64,000 nucleotides of DNA from Pseudomonas violetae (lineage in GTDB: Bacteria; Pseudomonadota; Gammaproteobacteria; Pseudomonadales; Pseudomonadaceae). A program made the translations under genes and the position numbers. Of the stretch, positions 1-8,335 are shown in pieces (within the stretch, counting starts at the first letter, position 1; every line of letters starts with the position of its first letter). The stretch covers positions 49,934 through 113,933 of the forward strand of contig NZ_JAKNRW010000015.1 in NCBI RefSeq assembly GCF_023072615.1, read 5' to 3'. The notes under the pieces are model-generated. The model worked only from the letters and a program-made list of their open reading frames with translations, was not told the origin of the DNA and did no database searches.

Positions 1-5
1 AGCAT

Positions 6-779
6 TCATGCCGGGGTTGCTGCCAAAAGCCCCGGCAATGAATCCCAGATCAAGCTGACACCCGCGAGCGCCATCAGTACGAAGACCAGCCATCGCACCG
101 TCCGTGGCGACAACTTCGGAGGGTGACGGCGCACCAGCCAGCTGACCAGCAACACCAAGGGCAATGCTTCGGCACTCAACAACAACGTGGACTGTTGCAT
201 CTGCCCTTGCGCGACAACCAGGCCAAGGCGTGCCGCTGCGTTGGCGGAAAATACCGTGATCAGGGTGTTACGGATGATTTCGTAGCCCAGTGGCTGGCGA
301 TACAGGTGATAAACAATCGGCGGCCCGCCGCTGGAGAATAAGCCATTGAGCAGGCCGCACAGGCCACCGGCCAGCCAGAACGAAGGCTGCCGGGACACTT
401 GCGCTTTGGGTTTGTTTTGCACCACCAGCATGAGGCTGGCAGCAACGATCAGTACGCCGAGCAGAAGGCGCAGCCAGGTCAGCTGACTACCATTCAACGC
501 ACCGAGCCCCCACACCCCCAGGCTGACGCCAAGCAGACTGCTGATCAACACGGGCATCAGCACCGCACGGTCCAGCTGCGGTTTCGGCCCACCCAGCGCA
601 CCCATGGCGTTACCTAGAGTGAGGATACTGATCACCACCGCTACCTCCGTTAGCGGCACCATCTGCAGGGAGGCGACCAAGCCCATCAGGATCAGGCCGA
701 AGGCAAAGCCGGTGAGACTCTGGGCTACGGTCGCCAGGGCCACGCAACACAGAAAGATCAGATGCACTTGCAGACTCAT
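6..779 (-). CDS. TauE/SafE-family exporter (probable sulfite or organosulfonate export)
   Basis: A 257-residue integral membrane protein with about eight hydrophobic segments and the paired-repeat layout of the TauE/SafE (former DUF81) family. The glycine-rich stretch FSSGGPPIVYHLY near residues 148-160 is typical of this family. Family members export sulfite or sulfoacetate during sulfonate breakdown. Its place in a locus carrying tpa, xsc and pta suggests it removes sulfite released by Xsc. This is an inference, because other members carry unrelated anions. A CTGG-rich palindromic stretch lies just upstream (791-822). The gene is complete within the window. Confidence 0.8.
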   Translation of the reverse strand: MSLQVHLIFLCCVALATVAQSLTGFAFGLILMGLVASLQMVPLTEVAVVISILTLGNAMGALGGPKPQLDRAVLMPVLISSLLGVSLGVWGLGALNGSQLTWLRLLLGVLIVAASLMLVVQNKPKAQVSRQPSFWLAGGLCGLLNGLFSSGGPPIVYHLYRQPLGYEIIRNTLITVFSANAAARLGLVVAQGQMQQSTLLLSAEALPLVLLVSWLVRRHPPKLSPRTVRWLVFVLMALAGVSLIWDSLPGLLAATPA

Positions 780-790
780 ACCGCCTCCAT

Positions 791-822
791 TGCTGGTTAA
801 ACCAGCCTGCCGCCAGACAGTT
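791..822 (-). promoter_or_regulatory. CTGG-containing palindrome upstream of the TauE-like gene (candidate TauR site)
   Basis: Positions 791-805 contain the near-perfect palindrome GCTGGTTAAACCAGC. On the minus strand CTGG recurs 11 bases apart (CTGGCGGCAGGCTGG). It lies 12-43 bases upstream of the exporter start and resembles the CTGG direct repeats found upstream of xsc and tpa. MocR-type TauR regulators are known to bind CTGG-type direct repeats. The assignment is by similarity only. Confidence 0.35.
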
Positions 823-882
823 ATCGTGTCGGCGGCAGCTCGATGTTCAGACGGGGGCGATTAATCAACCCATGACACTGGC

Positions 883-1953
883 TCATCCCAGCCACTTCAC
901 CGCGATCAGGATCAACGTCGCGAGAAATACGGTTTCACTGACTAACAGGGTCGCCGGACGCCAGCCGACATCCAGCAATGCCTTGAGTGACGTTTTCATT
1001 CCCAGAGCGGCGATAGCGGTAATCAGGCACCAGCGTGAGACATCGCCGGCAAACTCCTGCACCTGCGCCGACGCAACGCCACTGCTGTTAATAGCGACAA
1101 ACAGCACAAAGAAGATGATGAACAAGGGCAACGGCAGTGCCGGGCGCGGCCCCTCTTCCCGGCGCTTACGCAGCAGCAACGACAGACTGAAGACAATCGG
1201 TACCAGCATTGCCACGCGCAGCAGTTTGACCACCGTCGCGGTATCGCCGGTTTGCTCCGACATACTGTAGCCGGCACCAACCACCTGGGCCACATCGTGA
1301 ATAGTTGCGCCCAGGAATACCCCTGCCTGCTGGTCGTCCAGGCCAACCCACTGGGCAATTGGCGGATAGGCAATCATCGCAATGGTGCTCAGCGCAGTCA
1401 CGCTGATCACCGTGAAGATGGTGTTGCGCTCACTGTCCTTGTCTTGCGGCAATACCGCAGAAATCGCCAGCGCCGCCGAGGCGCCGCAGATGCCCACGCT
1501 GCCACCGCTGAGAATGCCGAAATCCCGAGACTGACCCAGTAACCGGGAAAGGATGATGCCGAAGCTGATGGTCAAGAAAACGGCACCGATCACCACAGCC
1601 ATCAGCGTCCCCCCCAGCGAGAGAATCTGCTCAACAGTGATGCGCATGCCCAACAGCGCCACGCCGATACGCAGGATGGTGCTGGAGGTGAAGCGAATAC
1701 CCGCAACTGCACGCCCCTCCTGGGAGAGGAAGCCCAGCGCCATGCCCAGCAACAGGGCCATCAACATCACCGGTGCACCATAATGCTCGGAGAGGAACGA
1801 GGCACTGGCGGCGACAATCACCGAGGCGATCACCCCCGGCAATAACAGGTTGAGTTTTTGTTTGCGGCGTATTAACCAGGACGCCGACGGCTGCGCCGTG
1901 TCACGCGATGGGCTGCGCACGGGGGCAATTGTGTGGTGCTGTTTTATTGTCAT
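883..1953 (-). CDS. YeiH-family putative sulfate exporter
   Basis: A 356-residue multispanning protein of the YeiH/Cons_hypoth698 family (COG2855), recognisable by LGMALGFLSQEGRAVAGI and by GVFLGATIHDVAQVVGAGY in the second half. About ten membrane segments follow a short charged N-terminus. Members of this family occur in sulfonate-degradation clusters, where they have been proposed as sulfate exporters. With the adjacent TauE-like protein, the locus would have two routes for disposing of oxidised sulfur. Substrate and direction are inferred. It is separated from the TauE-like gene by about 100 bases and may be in the same transcription unit. Confidence 0.75.
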   Translation of the reverse strand: MTIKQHHTIAPVRSPSRDTAQPSASWLIRRKQKLNLLLPGVIASVIVAASASFLSEHYGAPVMLMALLLGMALGFLSQEGRAVAGIRFTSSTILRIGVALLGMRITVEQILSLGGTLMAVVIGAVFLTISFGIILSRLLGQSRDFGILSGGSVGICGASAALAISAVLPQDKDSERNTIFTVISVTALSTIAMIAYPPIAQWVGLDDQQAGVFLGATIHDVAQVVGAGYSMSEQTGDTATVVKLLRVAMLVPIVFSLSLLLRKRREEGPRPALPLPLFIIFFVLFVAINSSGVASAQVQEFAGDVSRWCLITAIAALGMKTSLKALLDVGWRPATLLVSETVFLATLILIAVKWLG

Positions 1954-2220
1954 GTGCTCACCTACACCCTGTGGTTATGAAATCACTGGGTTTCGATGCT
2001 AGAGAAAACTCCGTCGCCCCATTAGGACCACGTCAAGGACGTCGTAGGGTCCAGCCAACACCTGGACGCCTGGCCCACAGTTATGCAGGCAGCTGGTGCT
2101 AATCCGCCGTCGCAGCCGCCCCTATAGTCATGCGTGCACGTCTTCGCAGCCCGCCTGGCCGCGCCCCTGACCAAGCGTCCTGTGGTGTCTGCGAATGTCT
2201 CGTTAAACAGGTACTTTGCA

Positions 2221-2919
2221 ATGCGGAAAAACCACATGAATCTGCATAGCCAGCGTCTCGTCCAACTCGGAGATCGCCTGCGTCGGGCCTGGTCACAGCC
2301 ACATCCTGCGTTTGCCTCGGGCATGGACGCGCGTAGCAGCGAGAACGCACTGCTGTTGCAGTTCTACGGCAGCCTGGCCAAAGCCGCCGGTTTCGGCTGG
2401 CAAAACGCCGGCCGCACCTTGGTCGACAAGACCTATCTGCGCATCATGAAGGATTGCTTCGGGCTGGATTTTCAGGGTTTGAGTGAGGATGAACTGGCTG
2501 CGCGCCTGGATGGTTTCATTCGCCAGGAGCTGGCTCCGCGCTGGGAAGAAATCCTCGAAAGCTGCCGCACCGAGGGCCTGCCGCTGGCCGCAAAGCTGCT
2601 CAAGGCGTGCAGCCTCACATTGTTCGCCAGCGACCGAGTGCAGACGGCAACTCGACAGCTGCTGTTCTTCCTATGCCCGCAGCTACCGCAAATGCCCTGC
2701 CCCGGCGAAACAGACCGTGGTGCCGAAGAGGATTGGCAGATCTACCAGGCGCTGCTTTCCCAGCTACCGGTATTAACGCGCCCACAGCAGTTTGCGGGGG
2801 ACGCGCATCAGCAGGCGCTGGTCCGCCAACTGATCGAAGGCAGCGACTGGTGGTGTCGCAGGGTGCTCGCGGCCTGGCAGGATGAAACGGCCCCTGCACT
2901 CAAGCCAGGGCGCAATTGA
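2221..2919 (+). CDS. Hypothetical protein of unknown family
   Basis: A soluble protein of about 232 residues, with no signal peptide or membrane segment, that I do not recognise. It is rich in Leu, Arg and Gln and appears largely helical. A WWCRR motif lies near the C-terminus. The ATG at 2221 is preferred because a CAGGT sequence lies about ten bases upstream. An ATG at 2236 and an upstream extension to 2134 are alternatives. It is transcribed divergently from the YeiH-like gene and converges on the small gene at 2949. Its codon use resembles its neighbours, so it is probably a real gene. Nothing in the sequence assigns a role. Confidence 0.6.
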   Translation: MRKNHMNLHSQRLVQLGDRLRRAWSQPHPAFASGMDARSSENALLLQFYGSLAKAAGFGWQNAGRTLVDKTYLRIMKDCFGLDFQGLSEDELAARLDGFIRQELAPRWEEILESCRTEGLPLAAKLLKACSLTLFASDRVQTATRQLLFFLCPQLPQMPCPGETDRGAEEDWQIYQALLSQLPVLTRPQQFAGDAHQQALVRQLIEGSDWWCRRVLAAWQDETAPALKPGRN

Positions 2920-2948
2920 ACCCCGCCGATCATCCGGGGCGACGTACC

Positions 2949-3248
2949 TCAGTCGGATAACTGCTGCAGGCGCTGGAGGGTTTCAGGACTGTAGTGCACA
3001 GCCGCGACTGAAATCCGGTCGTCAATGGCGCTGCGGATCCGCTCGACTTCAGCCTCGGTGAAGGCGCCGCACAGTTCGATCAATTGCACATGGCGGGTCA
3101 ACAACTCCTGGGCCACCAGCTCCGCTTCCTCCACGCTCGCAACCCCACAAAGGGTCGCGGCAAAGGCTTCGGACTCGAGGCTCCCGTTGTGGGTGAGGAA
3201 CTGCATGCCTGGCGCCTTGAAGATAAAGCCATAACGTTGCACAGCCAT
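2949..3248 (-). CDS. Small conserved-looking protein downstream of pta (DUF6506-like)
   Basis: A compact acidic protein of 99 residues with no membrane segment. The pattern (YGFIFKAPGM early, then a conserved-looking CGVASVEEAELVAQEL block and VERIRSAIDD) resembles the DUF6506 family of unknown function. That assignment is from memory. The start at 3248 has an AGGAGAAC ribosome binding site a few bases upstream on the minus strand. It follows pta by 27 bases, so it is probably co-transcribed with xsc-pta. It may be an accessory or sensory protein of sulfonate or acetyl-phosphate metabolism. No function can be assigned from sequence. Confidence 0.6.
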   Translation of the reverse strand: MAVQRYGFIFKAPGMQFLTHNGSLESEAFAATLCGVASVEEAELVAQELLTRHVQLIELCGAFTEAEVERIRSAIDDRISVAAVHYSPETLQRLQQLSD

Positions 3249-3275
3249 CGTGGTTCTCCTTGGGTCCGGGGTTGC

Positions 3276-4226
3276 TTAGCCAGCCAGCAATTGGCTGCTC
3301 AACTGACGCCGATAGTCGATGAAAATGGAAGCCAGAGCGCACGACGCAAGACGCGCCTCCAGCGGGTCGGCACGTGAGGTGAGAATGATCGGCACCCGCG
3401 CACCAAGCACCAGGCCGGCGGCCGTGGCCCCCATGAAATACACCATCTGCTTGAACAGAAAATTACCGGCCTCCAGGTTCGGTACCAACAGAATATCGGC
3501 ATGGCCCGCCACGTCGCCGCCGATGCCTTTGATCCGTGCCGCCTCCAGTGACACCGCATTGTCAAAGGCCAACGGACCGTCGACGCAGGCGTCGCCCAAC
3601 GCACCGATCGCCGCCAGTTTGGCCAACTCGGCAGCATCCTGGCTGGATGGCATGCTGGGCGTCACTTCCTCGGTACCGGACAACACCGCCATGCGCGGCT
3701 TCTCATAGCCCAAGGCGTGCATCAGCTCGATGGCGTTGCGGGCGATATGGATCTTATCGATGATCGTAGGTTGCACGTTGATCACCGCATCGGTGATCGA
3801 CAATGCTTTGTCGCTGCCCGGCAGCGTCATATGAAACACATGACTGAGGCGGCTGGCACCCCGAAGTCCGACTTCACGCTTGAGTACTGCACGCAGCAGG
3901 GTATCCGTGTGCAGATGCCCCTTCATGACCGCCTGCGCGTTACCGGCACCCGCCAGGATGCAAGCGACTTCGGCGCACTGTGCATCTTCACCGACATGCA
4001 GCAAGCGCAGGTCATGCAAGTCCCAGTCGAGTTCTTCGGCCAGGGCACGGATCTGCGCCTGATCACCGACCAGCACTGGCTCGATGAGTCCTTCATCGCA
4101 AGCGCGCTTGGCACTGCTCAGGCTCAGCAGATTGACTGGATTGACCACCGCCGTGACGACGCGCGGCAGGGCCTTGGCCCGATCGAGCAGGAACGCCGGG
4201 CATTCCGGTGGAATAGTGCTCAACAT
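3276..4226 (-). CDS. pta: Phosphate acetyltransferase (PTA/PTB family)
   Basis: A cytoplasmic enzyme of 316 residues with the single PTA_PTB domain fold. Family signatures include GNAQAVMKGHLHTDTLLRAV, the SRLSHVFHM block and the C-terminal AGNFLFKQMVYFMGATAAG. It would convert acetyl phosphate from Xsc plus CoA to acetyl-CoA and phosphate, the last step of taurine or isethionate carbon assimilation. The ATG at 4226 starts at the conserved domain, and an upstream in-frame start at 4265 is less likely. It lies 147 bases downstream of xsc in the same direction. It lacks the long N-terminal region of housekeeping Pta, which fits a dedicated catabolic isozyme. Confidence 0.85.
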   Translation of the reverse strand: MLSTIPPECPAFLLDRAKALPRVVTAVVNPVNLLSLSSAKRACDEGLIEPVLVGDQAQIRALAEELDWDLHDLRLLHVGEDAQCAEVACILAGAGNAQAVMKGHLHTDTLLRAVLKREVGLRGASRLSHVFHMTLPGSDKALSITDAVINVQPTIIDKIHIARNAIELMHALGYEKPRMAVLSGTEEVTPSMPSSQDAAELAKLAAIGALGDACVDGPLAFDNAVSLEAARIKGIGGDVAGHADILLVPNLEAGNFLFKQMVYFMGATAAGLVLGARVPIILTSRADPLEARLASCALASIFIDYRRQLSSQLLAG

Positions 4227-4373
4227 GCTTGGATTCCTGTTTGTTCTCGGTCGAAGCTGCAACAACGCCCGAAGGTGCCGCGGCAGTATTCCGGGTGGCC
4301 TGCAGGGCTGGTTGCCCCGCCGAACAGGCCAGTGGTTGCAGGCGCTCGGCGCAAGCCGGGCGCCCTTGGCAAC

Positions 4374-6134
4374 TTAAACGTAGTCTTTGTACTTATCGAG
4401 GAAGCGCACTGGCTTGGACAGCGCATCGCGGCGGAACGGGTCGCCCAGTTCGCGGGTGCACATAATCTCGATCACCGTGGTCTTGCCGGCCTTTTGTGCC
4501 TCGCAAGCCGCCATGAGCGCAGGGCCTACGTCTTCCAGACGGTCGACGACCACGCCCTCGGCGCCCATCGAGCGGGCGATGCCGGCGAAGCTCTGGTTTT
4601 CCAGCTCGCCTGCGACGAAGCGACGGTTGTAGAAGTCCACCTGGTTCTTCTTCTCCGCGCCCCACTGACGGTTGTGGAACACAATCGAGGTGACCGGGAT
4701 GTTCTCGCGCACACAGGTCATGATTTCCATCATCGACATGCCCCAGGCACCGTCACCGGCATAGGAGATGGCGGTACGGTGCGGTGCAGCGACCTTGGCG
4801 CCGATGATGGTCGGCAGCGCGTAGCCGCAGTTGCCGAAGCTCATGGCGGCGAAGAACGAACGTGGCTTCTCGAAGCGCAGGTAGCTGTTGGAGACCGAGT
4901 TGATATTGCCAATGTCCGTGGAGACCATGGCATCGGCCGGCATCGCCTTCTCGAGTTCACGCAGGACCTGGCGCGGATGCAGGTAGTTGCCCTCCTCACC
5001 ACTCTGTTCCTTGATCATGTCCAGCGAGTATTCGTCCTTCTCGTGGATCCAGGCATTGAGCTCGTTTTCCCATTCGAATTTTTCCTTGGCGATTTCCTCG
5101 GCACGGGCTCCCTTGTTTTCCAGGCACTGAACGTCGAGGTTCTCCAGACGACCGAGCAGGTTAACCGCCGCGGCCTTGGCGTCACCGCAGATGCCCACAG
5201 TGATTTTTTTCACCAGCCCGAGCATTTTCGAGTCGCAATCGATCTGGATCACCTTCGCCTGCTTCGGCCAGTAATCAAGGCCGTGCTGCGGCAAGGTACC
5301 GAATGGACCCAGGCGAGTCCCCAGAGCCAGCACCACGTCGGCACGCGACAGCAACTTCATTGCGGCCTTGGAGCCTTGGTAGCCAAGCGGGCCGCACCAC
5401 AGTTGGTGACTGGCCGGAAAGGAATCATTGTGCAGGTAGCTGTTGACCACCGGGGCGCCGAGGTATTCGGCGAGCGCCTGACAGGCTTCGACTGCGTCGC
5501 CCATGACCACGCCACCACCGGAGATGATCACCGGGTATTTCGCCGCCGCCAGTATCTGGGCCGCCTCGGCCAGACTCTGTTCCCCACCGGCGCTACGCTC
5601 GATACGGATCGGCGTAGGGATCTCGACGTTGATATCGCCGTAGAAGAAGTCACGCGGAATGTTCAACTGGGTCGGACCGTTTTCTTGCATCGCCCGATCG
5701 AAGCAGCGTCCGGTCAGTTCCGCCATTCGCGCAGGATTAGGCACATGGGCCTGGTACTTGGTAATGGTTTCGAAGAACGGCAGTTGTTGGGCTTCCTGGA
5801 AGCCTCCGAGGCCCTGACTCATCGAGCCAGTTTCGGGCGTAATCACCACCACCGGGCTGTGCGCCCAGTAAGCAGCGGCGATGGCGGTAACGAAGTTGGT
5901 GATGCCGGGGCCGTTCTGCGCGATGCACACGCCGTGACGACCACTGACCCGCGAAAAGCCGTCGGCCATGTGACCGGCGCCCTGCTCGTGCACCACAGGG
6001 ATAAAACGGATGCCGGCCGGAGCGAAGATATCCATCGCATCCATAAAGGCCGAACCCATGATGCCAAAGACGTCGGTGACGCCGTTTGCTACCAATGTTT
6101 CAACCATTGCTTCGCTGGGGGTCATGCGTGGCAT
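4374..6134 (-). CDS. xsc: Sulfoacetaldehyde acetyltransferase
   Basis: A thiamine-diphosphate enzyme of 586 residues that desulfonates sulfoacetaldehyde with phosphate, giving sulfite and acetyl phosphate. The N-terminal Pyr domain begins MPRMTPSEAMVETLVANGV. The central domain follows, and the C-terminal domain carries the ThDP/Mg motif GDGAWGMSMMEI with the downstream FHNRQWGAEKKNQ. This last sequence, together with the GDPFRRDALSKPVRFL tail, is typical of Xsc rather than acetolactate synthase. The start at 6134 is chosen for its GAGAGGA ribosome binding site. Flanking pta and tpa support the call. A candidate TauR site lies about 230 bases upstream. Confidence 0.93.
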   Translation of the reverse strand: MPRMTPSEAMVETLVANGVTDVFGIMGSAFMDAMDIFAPAGIRFIPVVHEQGAGHMADGFSRVSGRHGVCIAQNGPGITNFVTAIAAAYWAHSPVVVITPETGSMSQGLGGFQEAQQLPFFETITKYQAHVPNPARMAELTGRCFDRAMQENGPTQLNIPRDFFYGDINVEIPTPIRIERSAGGEQSLAEAAQILAAAKYPVIISGGGVVMGDAVEACQALAEYLGAPVVNSYLHNDSFPASHQLWCGPLGYQGSKAAMKLLSRADVVLALGTRLGPFGTLPQHGLDYWPKQAKVIQIDCDSKMLGLVKKITVGICGDAKAAAVNLLGRLENLDVQCLENKGARAEEIAKEKFEWENELNAWIHEKDEYSLDMIKEQSGEEGNYLHPRQVLRELEKAMPADAMVSTDIGNINSVSNSYLRFEKPRSFFAAMSFGNCGYALPTIIGAKVAAPHRTAISYAGDGAWGMSMMEIMTCVRENIPVTSIVFHNRQWGAEKKNQVDFYNRRFVAGELENQSFAGIARSMGAEGVVVDRLEDVGPALMAACEAQKAGKTTVIEIMCTRELGDPFRRDALSKPVRFLDKYKDYV

Positions 6135-6362
6135 ATCGATAATCCTCTCGTTACTTAGGTACGGCGGCTGCGCCGCCAATGACTCGGGGCTCAGCCTTTC
6201 ACCGGCATGGCACATAGGGATACACGTCAGGTCCTTTACGCATGCCGATCTCTCCGATTGTTGTTGTGATGGAGTTTTGGGGCAGGTCGAGTGAGCCGCC
6301 TCACGTACGTCTTGAAGCGAGGACGGGCTGCCTTAGGGCTAGAGTAGGAGTCGGTGGAGGTG

Positions 6363-6409
6363 CCAGATAGAACCAGTTGAAGCCCACCTGTTGAGCCAGC
6401 TGGGTCCAG
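6363..6409 (-). promoter_or_regulatory. CTGG direct repeats upstream of xsc (candidate TauR operator)
   Basis: On the minus strand this stretch contains CTGGACC, CTGGCTC, then CTGGTTCTATCTGG, where two CTGG units are ten bases apart. The core AACTGGTTCTA is identical to one upstream of tpa (9879-9889). MocR-family regulators bind direct repeats, and TauR of other bacteria uses CTGG-type half sites. The site lies 229-275 bases from the xsc start in an otherwise gene-free stretch of about 510 bases that also holds a REP-type palindrome. Confidence 0.5.
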
Positions 6410-6535
6410 ATTTTTCAGCGCGCACAGACGATCCGGGGACGTGCACGGCTGGCGTCGTGCACGCCTGAAACCCACACCGCTATTGACTTGGGCGACGATG
6501 CAAAAAAATTGGCCATGAGGCAATACGCGCTCAAT

Positions 6536-6620
6536 GTGGGAGCTGGCTTGCCAGCGATTCAGACGACGCGGTGTCTTAGTGGCACCGTGTTGATGCCATC
6601 GCTGGCAAGCCAGCTCCCAC
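6536..6620. repeat. Paired inverted REP-type palindrome
   Basis: Two copies of a sequence beginning GTGGGAGCTGGCTTGCCAGC and running on to about 23 bases lie in inverted orientation, at 6536-6558 and 6598-6620, separated by about 39 bases. The pattern (GTGGGAGC followed by a small palindrome) is that of intergenic REP doublets common in P. fluorescens-group genomes. It lies between the tauR-like gene and the xsc promoter region. No coding capacity is expected. Confidence 0.85.
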
Positions 6621-6645
6621 AAGGAAATGCGCTGTAGAGGGACGG

Positions 6646-8112
6646 TCAGCTTATTGGCTGGATAAGCTCAGCAAGCAGTTTGATCCCTGGACGGATGCGA
6701 TCGGCGGGAATCGATGAGTATCCCAGTCGGAAGTAGTTGAGCGGCGGTTGCTCACCGAAGAAGTGAATATCGCCGGGCTCGATCAGGATGCCGTGCTCGG
6801 CGGCTTCCTTCTGCAGGCGTCGCGCATCGAGGCTGTCGGGCCCTTTGACCCAGTAACAAGAGCCGCCGAAGCTTGGCTCTTTGGAGGATTCAGGCAGGTA
6901 CTCACGCAGGGCAGCGCCCATTTGCTGATGACGCTCCTCGTACGCGCGCATCAGGCTCATGATCAACGCATCGTGATAACCGCGCTCGAGGAACAGCGCC
7001 ACTGAGCGCTGATTGTTCGCCGCAGGATGACGCACCATCAGTCGACGCAATGCCCGCGCCTCGCGGATCAGGGCTTCAGGCCCCACCAGATAGCCCACCC
7101 GCAGGCCGGGCGCCAAGGTCTTTGACAGGCTGCCGACGTAAAGCACCCGATCATGCTTGTCCAGACTCTTGAGCGCCGGGATCGGGCTGCCCTTGAAGTT
7201 GGTCTCGCTTTCGTAGTCGTCCTCAATGATTAAAAAATCGTGATCATTGGCCCGCTGTAATAATTCGTAGCGGCGCTCCAAGGGCATGGTCACAGTGCTC
7301 GGGCACTGATGGCTGGGAGTGGTGTAGATGAGATCGCAGCCATTGAGCTCCTCGCTCAGCATCAGGCCCTGGTTGTCCACCGCCAACGGCTGGATTCTCG
7401 AGGGGTTGAGCATGGCGATATTGCGGATGTCCATGTAGCCCGGCTCTTCAATGCCCATCAGGCTGTCGGGGCGCAACAACAGACGCGCCAGCATATAAAG
7501 CGCGTGCTGCGCGCCCACCGTGACCAGGATCTGCTCAGGCGAAGCCCAGACACCACGACGCGGCAACAGGCGTGTCCTGATCTGTTCCATCAGCAGAGGA
7601 TCGTCGTTATCGAAGCGGTCCGAGGCCCAATCACGGATCGCCGGGATGCTCACCGCGTCGCGGCAGCATTCCCGCCAGTTGGCCGTTGGAAACAGGGCCG
7701 GGTCAAACTGCCCATAGATAAACGGGTATTTAAAATTCTGCCAATCCCGTGGCTTGCTCATGTTGCGTTGCTGCGAGGGTTGCATGACGAGCCGGTGCGA
7801 CCAGTCCAGCTTGGTGGTGGCGGCCTCATCCCGGTCGGCGCGCGGCGCCTCGACCTTACGCGCCAAAATATCCGGATTGACGTAGTAGCCACTACGTTCG
7901 CGGGCTAGCAGGTAACCATCGTCGAGCAGGTGTTCGTAGGCCAGAACCACAGTATTGCGCGCAATGTTCAGCTGTTTGGCCAGCTTGCGACTGGAGGGTA
8001 ACGCGCTGTCGAGCGGTATATTGCCGTTGAGAATCACCTGGGCAATCTGCTCGCGCAGTTGCTGCTGCAGGTTGGTAGATTTTTCGGCGGACAAATGGAA
8101 CAACTGAAACAT
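6646..8112 (-). CDS. tauR: MocR/GntR-type PLP-binding regulator of taurine genes (TauR-like)
   Basis: A 488-residue fusion of an N-terminal GntR winged helix (about residues 10-75, with SRKLAKQLNIARNTVVLAYEHL) and a C-terminal fold type I aminotransferase-like domain. The C-terminal domain keeps YTTPSHQCPSTVTM, IIEDDYESE and the PLP-lysine motif GSLSKTLAPGLRVGY. Position between tpa and xsc makes it the probable taurine-responsive activator, as with TauR in other proteobacteria. Other MocR proteins such as GabR or PdxR are structurally similar, so the specificity rests on context. It lies 223 bases downstream of tpa, with a strong hairpin terminator between them. Confidence 0.8.
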   Translation of the reverse strand: MFQLFHLSAEKSTNLQQQLREQIAQVILNGNIPLDSALPSSRKLAKQLNIARNTVVLAYEHLLDDGYLLARERSGYYVNPDILARKVEAPRADRDEAATTKLDWSHRLVMQPSQQRNMSKPRDWQNFKYPFIYGQFDPALFPTANWRECCRDAVSIPAIRDWASDRFDNDDPLLMEQIRTRLLPRRGVWASPEQILVTVGAQHALYMLARLLLRPDSLMGIEEPGYMDIRNIAMLNPSRIQPLAVDNQGLMLSEELNGCDLIYTTPSHQCPSTVTMPLERRYELLQRANDHDFLIIEDDYESETNFKGSPIPALKSLDKHDRVLYVGSLSKTLAPGLRVGYLVGPEALIREARALRRLMVRHPAANNQRSVALFLERGYHDALIMSLMRAYEERHQQMGAALREYLPESSKEPSFGGSCYWVKGPDSLDARRLQKEAAEHGILIEPGDIHFFGEQPPLNYFRLGYSSIPADRIRPGIKLLAELIQPIS

Positions 8113-8282
8113 AGCGGCCTCGACTCAACGAACGAGAAGCGCTGGCACCGCACACCACTCGGCCAGTCACTTCAAAATGCTCTTGCCAGCACAGCGCTAA
8201 CGCGGCGATTGCCAAGCAGACTAGCAACAACACCTCGGCAAGACTATCCAGCGCCCGACCTATAACGCTGCAGACGCACAAA

Positions 8283-8315
8283 ACCGGCCCCCCTCAACGA
8301 AGTAAAGGGGCCGGT
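8283..8315 (-). terminator. Rho-independent terminator of tpa
   Basis: A nine-base GC-rich stem ACCGGCCCC / GGGGCCGGT surrounds a loop of about 15 bases. On the minus strand it is followed by TTTTG. It lies 21 bases past the tpa stop codon and would end the tpa transcript before the regulator gene. Confidence 0.75.
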
Positions 8316-8335
8316 CTGCTCAGGGTTCGCCAGCG

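Noticed and set aside
3717..6158. 813-codon plus-strand ORF
   Set aside because: It lies antisense to pta and xsc, has no recognisable domain and a composition typical of the reverse strand of GC-rich genes.
6236..6622. 128-codon minus-strand ORF upstream of xsc
   Set aside because: It overlaps the REP palindrome and the candidate operator, and its translation has no family resemblance.
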